Shown here: positions 31,458 through 41,100 of the stretch, piece by piece
Layout of the letters: every line of letters starts with the position of its first letter
How positions within the stretch are numbered: position 1 is the stretch's first letter
Source: Pirellulales bacterium
Lineage (GTDB): Bacteria > Planctomycetota > Planctomycetia > Pirellulales > Thermoguttaceae
Direction: 5' to 3'
DNA length: 48,716 nucleotides
NCBI GenBank assembly: GCA_016931075.1
Contig: JAFGFF010000063.1
Coordinates: forward strand, 1 to 48,716
Made by a program: the position numbers and the translations under genes
Notes under the pieces: generated by a model
Seen by the model: the letters and a program-made list of their open reading frames with translations, nothing else
Databases searched by the model: none
What the model was told of the DNA's origin: nothing

Positions 31458-33218
31458 ATGAGAAGATGGTTGCGTCACGGCGTCGGCCTGTGCGCGGTCG
31501 CGGGACTGCTTGTCCTGGCAACCCATGCCGGCGCGGCAACCTCCGAACTGACGATGAAAAGGACGGACCAGGTGAAGCCTGGCGACGGTAATCGCGCGTC
31601 CGTGGTGCGCAACGTCGTTCGCTATGCGCGAAGCCAGTCCTTTTTCCAACAGATCGGAGGAAAAGGCAGGGTGCACGGCCCCGAACCGCCGGCCGGAACG
31701 CCCGAGTTTTCGAAAGTCATCGAGAAGGAGCCGGCCAAGTACAATTCGGAACATCCGTTCCGAGGCGTGGCCAAGCTCGGCTCCCAGTACTTCGGTTTCG
31801 TCTTCGACACCGATCCGCCCAAGAAACCCAAGGAAGAAAAGAAGGCGGACGAGGATAAAACCAAAGACGACGAGAAAAAGGACGCGAAAGAGAAAAAGGG
31901 ATTCGCCGCCGCGTTGGCCAAAGCGATTACGGCCGAGGCCCGTAAGAAGGAAAATCCCGACGTGGCCACCTACTCGCGGCTCTATTTCGACCTGAACCAC
32001 AACGGCGACCTGACCGACGACAAGGTCATCGAGGCCGAAAAGCCCCGGATCCACGACTTCGGCGACAGCTACTACTACAACGCTTCATTCCCCGTCACGA
32101 ACGTCACGATCGACGTCGATGGAACGAAGGTCGAGTACGCTTTCTCCATGCGGGCAGGCGGGCAGATCGGGAAGAAGATGTCCTCCATGTCCTATGTCAA
32201 CGCGTCACTCTCCGCCGCCGCGTTCCGCGAGGGGAAAATCACGTTCGACGGAAAAGACTACGTCGTCGCCCTGGTCGACTTCAACAGCAACGGCCGTTTC
32301 GACGACGCAACGGAGATTCCCAAGGGAGTCCGTGGGCCGAGAGGCAGCGTTTATCCGACCCCGGGCGATATGCTCTACCTGATCGACGCCGAGGGCAAGC
32401 TGAAGAGCATGAGTCCCTACGACCCGACGCAGAACGACTACGCCCATTTCGTCGGGAAGCTCGTCCGGGTCGGCGACGGATTCCACGGCCTGAAGATCTC
32501 GCCCGCCGGCGACGAACTGACGATCGACTCCGAAACCGTCCCGGTCGGCTTCGTCTCCAATCCGAACGGCGACTATCAGGCGATCGTCTACGGGCCTGGC
32601 GGGTTGCTCAAGGCGGTTGGCGACGACTCGGGCAAGGCCCCCTTGCCCGCTGGAGAGTGGAAGCTTATGGCCTACACCATCCGGCATGTCGAACAGCCGA
32701 AGGAAGAGCCGGAAGCCAAAGACGAGGAAAAGAAGGACGATTCTTCAAAGGAAAACGCGAAACCGGCGAAGAAACGCCCCGTCCGGCCTCGCGTGTCGAT
32801 CGTGAGCGCTCGAGCCATGGGTGACTACGAGCCGGTCAAGGTGGTCGAAGGCGAAACGATCGAGTTGCCCTTTGGCGGACCGTACAAACCGGTCGTCGAT
32901 GTCCAGTATCGTTCCGGTCAGAATTCCGTCTCGCTTGGTCTGACGCTGACAGGCATCGTCGGCGAGTCCTGCAGCGACATGGAAATCAACGGCCGCCAGC
33001 CCGCCGAACCGACGTTCATCATTACCACGGCCGACGGCAAGGAGGTGGCCACCGGCAAGTTCGAGTATGGGTGAGGCTTCACCTGCCGGTACTCGTGGCG
33101 AGTACCCGAAGAACTAGCCGACGTCTATCACGTTAAAGTCAAGATGGACGGCGGGCCCTTCAAGATCGATACCGATCACGTCAGCATCATCCAGAAAGAA
33201 AAATTGTCCCAGAGGTAG
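31458..33218 (+). CDS. Candidate secreted selenoprotein 3, UGA at codon 539
   Basis: Reading through the TGA at 33072-33074 gives 586 residues ending at TAG 33216-33218. Signal peptide about 1-26 (MRRWLRHGVGLCAVAGLLVL). Acidic loops DLNHNGDLTDD (178-188) and DFNSNGRFDD (274-283). Lys/Glu/Asp-rich linkers near 120-148 and 413-440. C-terminal module with Cys505 and FEYG-Sec-GFTCRYSWRVP, then about 37 residues with a conserved GPFK motif. It lacks the N-terminal Thr-Cys-Lys of copies 1 and 2, so that cysteine is not essential. GGAGGGCCTGCTT precedes the ATG at 31458. It has its own promoter (31327-31355) and terminator. Function unknown. Confidence 0.87.
33088..33106 (+). promoter_or_regulatory. 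Putative SECIS hairpin, selenoprotein 3
   Basis: Perfect 8-pair stem GGTACTCG/CGAGTACC with a TGG loop at 33096-33098, 21 bases after the TGA. From the TGA through the hairpin it is base-for-base identical to paralogue 1, including synonymous positions. Confidence 0.82.
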
Positions 33219-33244
33219 CTTCGCGGCACTTCATGACAGTCTTA

Positions 33245-33285
33245 CCGGGAGGTCGGCGCCGTGCCGGCCTCCCGGTTTTGTTTCT
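33245..33285 (+). terminator. Rho-independent terminator of selenoprotein gene 3
   Basis: CCGGGAGGTCGGC (33245-33257) pairs with GCCGGCCTCCCGG (33263-33275) with one G-U, followed by TTTTGTTTCTT. It follows the distal TAG at 33218. Confidence 0.88.
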
Positions 33286-33950
33286 TGGCCCTGTGACTTC
33301 TAATGTGGGTGAATTCCCATTGGAGTATTGTTCTTCGGCCGGGCTTCGTGCGACAAGTCGGCCATGTGGAGGTGTTGAACAGTTCGCCGTTTCGTGGAAT
33401 ACCCTCTCTTGAACGCAGGGCTTGTTCCGCTGCAATCGGTACAAACCACACTACTATACCACCTGTCTTGCGGGGAAACGCAGAACTCGCATCGTGAATC
33501 CGTCTATTTAGGGGGCCATTTTCACCCTCTTCTACTTGCTTACAGGGGTATGCAACCTACCTTTTCACATAACATTGATCCGGGGATGGTATCGCGCCTC
33601 GGGAAGAAATGGGAGTCCTCACGGACGGTTGCAGTAGGCCAAGGGGGGCAATCCGTGAGTTTCAGATTCATCGCATTTCGTTCTGATGCATCATTGGCTG
33701 AGAATGCCCGCTAGCCCTAAAAAAGGTGTTCGTGGCATGGTTGCACCAACCAAGAGACCGTGCGATGTGTGTCTAGTGCGTTGTGATAGCTGGAAGAATA
33801 AATCGGCAGTGATATTTCGTTATTGATTGGAGTTGTGTCCATTGTTGCTCGAACCCGCCCTGTCTGGTCATGTCCGCAAATGCTGACTGCATCCGCGGCA
33901 TGGGCGTTCGGAGGTTCGATGGGTATTTCCGTTTCCTGTTGGAGGAACTG
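33286..33950. other. Intergenic stretch without a supported gene
   Basis: About 660 bases with visibly lower GC than the flanking genes. Several short open frames exist, but none has a recognisable product or a good ribosome-binding site. The promoter of the binding-protein gene must lie here. I could not identify it with confidence. The change of base composition marks a boundary between the selenoprotein block and the next unit. Confidence 0.5.
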
Positions 33951-35219
33951 ATGATGAAGAGGTTCATGATTCTCGCGTTGTGTGTGTGTTTCGTGTTGAC
34001 GGCGTGTGCCGTCGCCGAGAACGTCAAGGTCGGGTTGAACTACCCGAAGACCGGCCCCTACTTTGTGCAAGGGGCGGATCAGTGGCGGGCGGCCAATCTG
34101 GCCGCGGAAGAAATCAATGCGGCCGGCGGCATCCTCGGCAAGCAGGTCGAGATCGTCTGGCGTGATTCGCAGTCCAAACCGGACGTGTCCGTCGCCAATG
34201 CCACCGAGTTGATTGACAAGGAAGGCGTCAAGATGATCTTCGGCGGCTCGTCCAGCGGCGTCGCCGTCGCTGTGGGCAACGTCTGCCAGGAGAAGAGCAT
34301 TCCGTTCTTCGGCACGTTGACCTACTCGACCGCTACCACCGGCAAGGACGGCCACCGGTACACCTTCCGCGAGTGCTACGACTCGTGGATGGCCGCCAAG
34401 GCTCTGGGGTCGTACCTGAAGAAGCAGTATCCCGGCAAGAAGTACCTCTACATCACGTCCGACTACACGTGGGGTCATACGACCGAAGCGTCGATGCGGA
34501 ACTTCACGGACACCGAGGACAAGAACGTCCACAAGGTGATTACCACGCCGTTCCCCGGCGCCAAGGACGCCGATTTCAAAAAGGCGGTTGCCTTCGCCAA
34601 GATGGTCAAGCCGGACGTCCTAGTTCTGGTCCTCTTTGGCAATGACATGGTCAACTGCGTTCGCCAGGCGACAGCCGCTGGTTTGAAGTCGCAGATGCAG
34701 ATCGTCGTTCCGAACCTGACGCTCGGCATGGCCGAGGGCGGCGGGCCCAAGGTCATGGAGGGCGTGATCGGTGCCTTGCCGTGGTGCTGGAACGTTCCCG
34801 ACAAGTACAACTTCGAGAAGGGCAAAAACTTCGTCGAGACCTACTCGGCCAAGTACGACCGCTATCCGAGCACCTCGGGCGGCTCGGCCTACACGATCCT
34901 ATACCAGTTCAAGGACGCGGCCGAGAAGGCCGGTTCCTTTGATGGCGAGAAGATCGTCAAGGCGCTCGAAGGCCACAAATACGTCTCGCTGAAGGATGAA
35001 CAGCAGTGGCGGGACTTCGACCATCAGTCGGTCCAGACCGTCTACACGGTCAAGTGCAAGCCGGAGGCCGAAGTCAACAAGGACAAGTTCAAGCTCGACT
35101 ACTTCGAGATCATCGGCTCGCTGCCCGGCAACGAGGCCGTGTGCACCCGCGAGGAGTGGAACAAGGAGCGTGAAGCGGCCGGCAAGCCGACGCACCTTGA
35201 GCCGCTGGCTGGTGAATAG
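33951..35219 (+). CDS. LivJ/UrtA-type periplasmic binding protein
   Basis: A 422-residue exported binding protein of the Peripla_BP_6 type. The signal peptide ends near residue 22 (FVLTACAVAENVKVG). The mature protein begins VKVGLNYPKTGPYFVQGADQ, followed by NAAGGILGKQVEIVWRDSQS and GGSSSGVAVAVGNVCQ, the standard ligand-contact region of branched-chain amino acid, urea or amide binders. The C-terminal lobe has a Trp/Cys segment (GALPWCWNVPDKYNF). GGAGGA lies 4 or 7 bases before the paired ATGs at 33951 and 33954. No permease or ATPase is adjacent, and the next gene is a chemotaxis receptor. It may feed a transporter elsewhere, or the receptor. A strong stem-loop follows the stop. Ligand unknown. 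Confidence 0.88.
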   Translation: MMKRFMILALCVCFVLTACAVAENVKVGLNYPKTGPYFVQGADQWRAANLAAEEINAAGGILGKQVEIVWRDSQSKPDVSVANATELIDKEGVKMIFGGSSSGVAVAVGNVCQEKSIPFFGTLTYSTATTGKDGHRYTFRECYDSWMAAKALGSYLKKQYPGKKYLYITSDYTWGHTTEASMRNFTDTEDKNVHKVITTPFPGAKDADFKKAVAFAKMVKPDVLVLVLFGNDMVNCVRQATAAGLKSQMQIVVPNLTLGMAEGGGPKVMEGVIGALPWCWNVPDKYNFEKGKNFVETYSAKYDRYPSTSGGSAYTILYQFKDAAEKAGSFDGEKIVKALEGHKYVSLKDEQQWRDFDHQSVQTVYTVKCKPEAEVNKDKFKLDYFEIIGSLPGNEAVCTREEWNKEREAAGKPTHLEPLAGE

Positions 35220-35232
35220 TCCAACCAACCGA

Positions 35233-35331
35233 GGCGCCGTGCTTGCGCGGCGCCGGCGGTCCCTTCGTCCCCTGCGGGGGACGGGGGCCCGCCCCGGTCT
35301 CCCCGGCCTAAAACGCGGAGACCGAGGCGGG
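35233..35331 (+). promoter_or_regulatory. Stem-loops between binding protein and chemoreceptor genes
   Basis: Three inverted repeats follow one another: GGCGCCG/CGGCGCC (35233-35254), GTCCCC with GGGGAC (near 35267-35282), and a 15-base arm starting CCCGCCCCGGTCTCC (35288-35302) with its near-exact complement at 35317-35331. No T-tract follows the last, so this may be an attenuator or an RNA-stabilising structure rather than a simple terminator. Confidence 0.6.
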
Positions 35332-35408
35332 ACCCTAGGGTCCACGATCGAAACAGAATTTGGGGCAAGACCATTTCAATATTGAACCGGGTTTTGAGGG
35401 GAACCATC

Positions 35409-37496
35409 ATGTTTGCGTTGAAAAAGTGGAGCGACTGGAGCATCCGGGCCAGGATCAACGCGATCCTCCTGCCCGCGGCGCTGCCCATGATCGCCGTTGG
35501 CGTGATCACCTACAGGTCGGACTCGAATTCCTCCGAGAAGACCAGCCAGCAGATGGCGCAGTACATCGTGGCCAGCAACGCCCGGGAAACGGACGCCATG
35601 CTGACGACGCAGAATAATGTGTTCCAGAAATGGACCGCCGAGGACATTTATGGCCTGGCGATCGAGTTCAATACACTCGACGAACTGGGAAAAAAGTTCC
35701 AGGAAATGACCTCGGCGGCTTCACAGTTCAGTCTGATTGTCCTGGCGGATCCCAGCGGGAAGGTCCTGCTGGCCTCTAGCCGGGACGCAGGCAAGTCCAC
35801 CCAGGTCGCCACCCTGAAAGGAACCGTCCTCAAGGAAGCCCAGCAGCTTGCTCAAACCACTACCCGGACCGTCGAACTGATCGACACGGAGGCTCTCTCC
35901 CGTCTGGGGCTTGGCTCGTCGGAGACATTCCTGTTCAGCTATCCCAGCAAGGACTCGTCGGGCAAGTCCAACGGTGTCTTCCTTGCCTACCTCAACCCTT
36001 CGGCGGTTCAGCATTCGGCAACAAGCACGCGAGATAATCTCGTGCAAAATGGATTTCCCAATGCGAGAACGCTTCTCGTCGACACGAGAACCGGTCAGGT
36101 GGTCGCCCGGTCCTGTGTGGAAGGCGATAAGTCGCAATGGTCGCTCGTCGACGAAGCCAACGGCTGGTTGCAGGACGCGGCCAACGCCGGGCAGACAAGG
36201 ACCTTTGACATCAGCGGCGCGTGGCAGTACGTCACGTTCGCCACGGTCATGGGGCCCGATCAACTCGCTTCAGGCGAGAACGACACTGCTGAAAATGCCG
36301 ACGGCAAACAGACTGCTGCTGCCTCCCCCTTGCGGTTAGCAGTGGCCGTTCCCTCGGCTGATGTCTTCGCCCGGGCCAAGACGGTGATGTGGTTCAACAT
36401 TGGAATCGTCCTGGCTGGCGGTGCATTTTTGATGCTTATATTCTGGTGGACGGCCCGATCCATTACCAAGCCGCTGGACCGTACAATCCTCTTGCTCAAG
36501 GACATTGCCCAGGGCGAGGGAGATCTGACGAAGCGACTAGACGCCTCGGGCAAGGATGAACTGAGCCGGCTGGCGCGGTGGTTCAACACGTTCGTCGAGA
36601 AGCTGCAAGGCATCATTCGCGACGTGGCCGTGGACGCCACGAGCGTGTCGACCTCGTCGGCCGAGTTGGCCAACACGGCCAGAGCGATGGCCGCCGGCGC
36701 CCAACAGATGTCGTCGCAGTCCTCCGCGGCCGCCAGCTCGGCCGAGGAGGTGTCCAGCAGCATGGTCAACATGTCGGCCTCTACCGAGCAGATGACGGCC
36801 AACGTCAAGACGGTCGCCGACGCTGTTCGCGAGATGACGGCCAGTATCAGCGAGATCGCCAAGAACGCCGAACAGGCCTCGTCCGTTGCGGGGAACGCCG
36901 CCCACCTGGCCCAATCAAGCAACGAGAACATCGGCCAGCTCGGCACGGCGGCCGACGAAATCGGCAAAGTGATCGAGACGATTCAGGACATCGCCGAGCA
37001 GACGAACCTGCTGGCCCTGAACGCCACAATCGAAGCCGCCCGGGCCGGAGACGCCGGCAAGGGATTCGCCGTCGTGGCCACCGAGGTCAAGGAATTGGCC
37101 AAGCAAACGGCCGAAGCGACCGAAGACATCCGGGCAAAGATCGAAGGCATTCAAACCTCGGCCGAGGAAGCGGTCCGATCGATCGTCGAGATCAGCAACG
37201 TGATCCAAGAGGTCAACGGCGTTTCGAAGACGATTGCCGCCGCGGTCGAAGAGCAGAGCGCCACGACCGGCGAGATCGCCAAGAATATCTCCGAGACGTC
37301 CAACGCGGCCCAGATGGTTGCAGCCGGCGTGGCCGAATCGGCGACGGCAACCCAAACGATCGCCCAGAACGTGACTGAAATGGATGAAGCCCTCAAGCAA
37401 ACGGCCGAAGGGGCTAACTCCACCCAAGCGGCCAGCGGCCAACTGACCGAAGTTGCCACCCGGCTGCAACAACTCGTCGGGCAGTTCCAGACTTAA
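35409..37496 (+). CDS. Methyl-accepting chemotaxis protein
   Basis: A 695-residue chemoreceptor. Two membrane segments (about 18-37 and 325-350) bound a periplasmic Cache-like sensor of about 285 residues. HAMP follows (about 350-400), then a long coiled-coil signalling domain. Its hairpin tip reads [20 protein letters not shown], the conserved CheA/CheW contact. [15 protein letters not shown]-type heptads contain likely methylation sites. The ATG at 35409 has GAGGGG 7 bases upstream. The in-frame GTG/ATG further upstream lacks this. It is in the same direction as the LivJ-type gene 190 bases before it, so the binding protein may present ligand to the sensor. No other che gene is in the window. 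Confidence 0.94.
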   Translation: MFALKKWSDWSIRARINAILLPAALPMIAVGVITYRSDSNSSEKTSQQMAQYIVASNARETDAMLTTQNNVFQKWTAEDIYGLAIEFNTLDELGKKFQEMTSAASQFSLIVLADPSGKVLLASSRDAGKSTQVATLKGTVLKEAQQLAQTTTRTVELIDTEALSRLGLGSSETFLFSYPSKDSSGKSNGVFLAYLNPSAVQHSATSTRDNLVQNGFPNARTLLVDTRTGQVVARSCVEGDKSQWSLVDEANGWLQDAANAGQTRTFDISGAWQYVTFATVMGPDQLASGENDTAENADGKQTAAASPLRLAVAVPSADVFARAKTVMWFNIGIVLAGGAFLMLIFWWTARSITKPLDRTILLLKDIAQGEGDLTKRLDASGKDELSRLARWFNTFVEKLQGIIRDVAVDATSVSTSSAELANTARAMAAGAQQMSSQSSAAASSAEEVSSSMVNMSASTEQMTANVKTVADAVREMTASISEIAKNAEQASSVAGNAAHLAQSSNENIGQLGTAADEIGKVIETIQDIAEQTNLLALNATIEAARAGDAGKGFAVVATEVKELAKQTAEATEDIRAKIEGIQTSAEEAVRSIVEISNVIQEVNGVSKTIAAAVEEQSATTGEIAKNISETSNAAQMVAAGVAESATATQTIAQNVTEMDEALKQTAEGANSTQAASGQLTEVATRLQQLVGQFQT

Positions 37497-37529
37497 CGCC
37501 TGGGCTATAATAATCAGAGATCGAAAACC

Positions 37530-37580
37530 AACTCGCGTGTCACGGCTGAATGCAAGCCGCGGCACGCGAGTTTCTTTCTT
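37530..37580. terminator. Rho-independent terminator after the chemoreceptor, probably bidirectional
   Basis: AACTCGCGTG (37530-37539) pairs with CACGCGAGTT (37563-37572), with an inner GGC/GCC extension. TTTCTTTCTT follows on the plus strand. On the minus strand the stem is followed by GGTTTTCG, so it may also stop the SIMPL-like remnant. A perfect TATAAT (37506-37511) lies just upstream. Confidence 0.85.
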
Positions 37581-37639
37581 GGTCTGATGGTGTCATTGCC
37601 GGTCGAGGTGATTTTCTGCTGGCGTGGCGCGATCTTGAT

Positions 37640-38130
37640 TCACTTGCCAACACGATACGACGCGGTAATGCCGAACTGGAATGTGACCGGACCGAGGGTC
37701 TGGCTGACGTGGACAAGGGGGTCGGGTTCGCCCGTGCTGGTCAGATCGGCGTCGACGAACTGGTTCAGGTATTGGTGTTGGCGATAGGAGTAGGGGCTGG
37801 AGATCATGGTCTCGATTTCGTCCGTCGCGCCTCCGTTGCCGCCAGCTAGTCCGACCAACTCGCCCAACGGTCGTCCGGCCGCCTTGGCAAGTCGCTCGGC
37901 ATGGGCCTTGGCCTTCTGGAAGGCTTGTTCCATCGCCTGATCGCGCTGCTGGTCTTCGTCGGCTCCTGGCGGATCGTGGCCTGGCCCATGCCGACCACAA
38001 CCTGGCTGCCAGGAACTCCGGCGTTCATCGTGACAGACGACCAGGGCCTGAACTGCCCTCGCGCCGAATCGGCGCCGACCAACCCAACAAATACTCCACA
38101 CCATACAATCACGGCAGCACGTCTGAGCAT
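37640..38130 (-). pseudogene. SIMPL-domain (DUF541) gene, internally deleted and frameshifted
   Basis: From the ATG at 38130 (GAGGA 8 bases upstream) the frame encodes a signal peptide and the first strand of a SIMPL domain (SQVVVGMGQATIRQEPTK). It then loses similarity and ends at 37846. A second frame offset by one carries the end of the same domain: FQKAKAHAERLAKAAGRPLG...GPVTFQFGITASYRV, to the stop at 37640. The junction is near 37960-37990. The central 120-150 residues normal for the family are missing, so deletion plus frameshift is more likely than a single sequencing error. An intact family member is a small exported protein of uncertain function. Confidence 0.7.
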
Positions 38131-38181
38131 GGTTCGCTTCCTCACGGTTTAAAAAGAATCAGAGTCATCTTTGAATCGCGG

Positions 38182-41100
38182 CTACAGCGACACATTCTCG
38201 GCGGCCGCTTCTTGCCGGAGTTGTTTGCGGTACTTGAGCATCTCGGTCCCGCTCATGATGCGAACCGTCCAATAGAACCGCCCGAGATTCATCCCCTCCA
38301 AGCGGGCGCGTATCTCCTTGAGCACGGGCAGTTGGCTCTCGTCGTCGAGCCGGGCGATCGCCCGATAGACCATGATGTCGAGCACCTCGGTGTCCAGGAC
38401 CATCTCCTCTTCATGGTCGTGCCAATAGCGCAACAAGGGAGAGAGCCCGGCCGGTTCCTTCATCACGGCCATCAGATAACCGGCCATCGCGGCCGTCCGC
38501 TTGTCGGAGTCCTTCAACAAAGGCCGGACGTCTTCCGGTTTCAGGCCGGGCGGCGCCTCGGGCACGATCGGCCCTCCAGGGCTGGAGTAGGTATTCTTGC
38601 CGAGAAAGTCGTCATACTCCTCGAAGTCGACGTTCAGGTGGTCCATGGAGTACACAAACGATTCGGTCCCGACGGCCAGATACTGCAGCGCGACTTTCCG
38701 ACGCTCGGCCGACTTGCCCTTGAGCGCGGCGACGGCCGTCTTGATGCGGTCTTGCTTCGGTTGCGCGGCCAGGAGCACGCGAAACGCGTGGTCCTGGGCC
38801 TCCTTGTCTTCTTTCGGATCGTGAAGCATGGCCTCGGCCGCCTTGGCCGCCTCGTCGCGCGATCCCTTCAGAAGGATCGAAAGGGCCACCATCCGTTGCC
38901 AACGGCTCTTTGACACGAGATGCGGTCGGGCTTCCTCGACCATGGCCTTGCGCTTCTCCGGCGGAGCGTCGGAAGGTGAATAGTGTGCCTGGCCAAGGTA
39001 GCTCTGCGCCAGCCCGTATTGGGCCATCATCACCGTGTGGAGATCCATCTTCTCGTCGGCCAGAATCTCCCAAAACAGGTCGCCGGCCTGAGCGTCCTCC
39101 AGTTCGGAGAGCGTCATGGCCAGACGCTGCCGTCCGTCCGTGTTGGCGTGTTTCCAGAGCCGTCGGAAGGCGTCGCCTCGCTCGGGCCAGGGCAGCCACT
39201 GCAGAACGCCGACCGCCTGCGCCGGCACGGCCGGGTCGGACTCGGCCGCGTCGAGAATCAACGGCAGGGCCTTTTCCGACTTGCCCAACGCCACCAACGC
39301 CAACGCGGCTGCCACGCGCTCCTCGGCCTCCTTTGCGGAGAGCATCTTCTCGAGCGGCTCGACCGTCTTCGTCATCCAATCCGGGCGGCCCTCGCCCGCG
39401 AGGAACTTGACCAGCCGTTCCTTTTTCGAGAGCTTCGCCAAGGCCGGGGCCACCGTTGCCGGCGCGGTCGAGGGAGGCGCCATGCCCGGCAGGGATGGCG
39501 GCGACACAAAAACCGTCCCACCCATCCCACCCGTCACCGCCGCTTCGCCTGATGGACCGGCCGGATACACGATGGCCGGCGGCGTGACCGGGGGAACCCC
39601 CGTGGCTGGAACGGCTACGGGCGGCGTCGTTGGCGGCGTGGTTGGCGGTATGGTCGGCGGAGCGTAGGGATCCCAAGCCGGAGGAGGCGGTGATACGGCT
39701 GGCGCCGTACCGCCCGGAAGCATGGGCGCGCCCGGCCCGGGGGCATTCGGCACGGGCACCAAACGCGTGGGCACCGGCCTTCCTGGCATGACCGGCACGG
39801 CCCCGGGACCAGGGACTGGTTCCACGGGAACGAACGTCCCGCGTCCATCCGGAGCCGTCACGACGATGCCCAGAGGACGCAGCATATCCGGAGGGGCCGG
39901 CTGCGGCGGAAGAACAGGCACCGTGCTGTTCGGAGCAACCGGAACCGGCGTCATCGTGCCCGGTGCGGGCATGACGGTCGGGCGATAACGCGGCGTGCTT
40001 GGCGCGGAGGTCTTATGCTCCGCACCTTCCTTCGTTTTCGATGTCGGCGTCGAGGACCGGAACGGATCGTACTTTTCCCAGTCCCGGTCGGGTCGAACCG
40101 GCGTCGCCGCCGCCCCCTTGGTTGTTGCCCTGTATGGTTCAGACACGCCCGAAGGCACGGGGAGCATTGAATCCGAATACGGCGCCGGATCGACAGGAAC
40201 ATACGGCGGCGCGGCAACCGGTTTGGACACCGGGCCCTTCGTGGCCGGCTGTTTGGTTGGAACGTTGATCGGCCAAGGCATCATTCCCGACTGGACCAGT
40301 GTGTCCGGGGCCGGGGGTTGAACCGGCTGGGCGCCCGGCCTGGCGGGCTGCCACTTTGGCGCTTCCATCGGGACCAGCGGCGCGTCCGGTTGAGTGTTGA
40401 ACTTGAGATCGACGCGCATTTCCAAACGACCGTCTTTGTTTTTCACCTCTTTCCATGTGCCCGGCTTCCAGTCGAAATCACCCTCAATCTTCAAGACACC
40501 GCCTTCGACCGCTTTCGCATCGCCCTTATCTTTTTTCTTTGTCGGGTCCATGCCCATGGCTTCGGCTGCCTTGCCAAACCAGGTTTTTTTCTTCGACTCC
40601 TGGACGGGCTTGGGGGCGGGTGGAAGCGGCGGCGCGTCATGCACGAATGCAGGCTGCGGCACGTCCACCCATACCTTCCTCCCGTTCACTTCGTATTCCA
40701 CCCGTGCGGTCGGACGCGACTTCTTCAATCCCAATGCCTCCAGAGCTGACCCAAGCCACGACTGCTCCTCGGGCGGCTCCGGCTCGATCCACTCAACCGT
40801 ATCGCCTTGAACCAAAACGTTTAAGCCGTGAGGCGAGACGGTTATATTGGCGTTCTCGGCCGCCTCGTCGATCGCCTTCTTCTGCTTCTCCAGCAACCGG
40901 ACGAGCGTCCCCGCGGCGGCCACGCGGACCGCGCTGTCCTTGTCCGACAGGGCCGACAGGACGACCTTTTCCATCTTGTCCGGCGTGGTCCGAGAAAGCC
41001 CTTCGACGGCCGCCGCCCGGATCTCGGGCGTTTCGTGCTGGGCGAACTCCATCAAGTGGGGCAGGGCCTTGTCACGCAGCGTGTCGTTGCCGGTAAGCAT

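Noticed and set aside
33303-33714. Short plus-strand open frames in the gap after the third selenoprotein
   Set aside because: They have no ribosome-binding site, no recognisable product and base composition unlike the neighbouring genes. Treated as non-coding.
33730-33760. Sigma-54 promoter (TGGCATGGTTGCA) before the LivJ-type gene
   Set aside because: The GG and GC elements are too close together (one base between them instead of four), so it does not fit the -24/-12 pattern.
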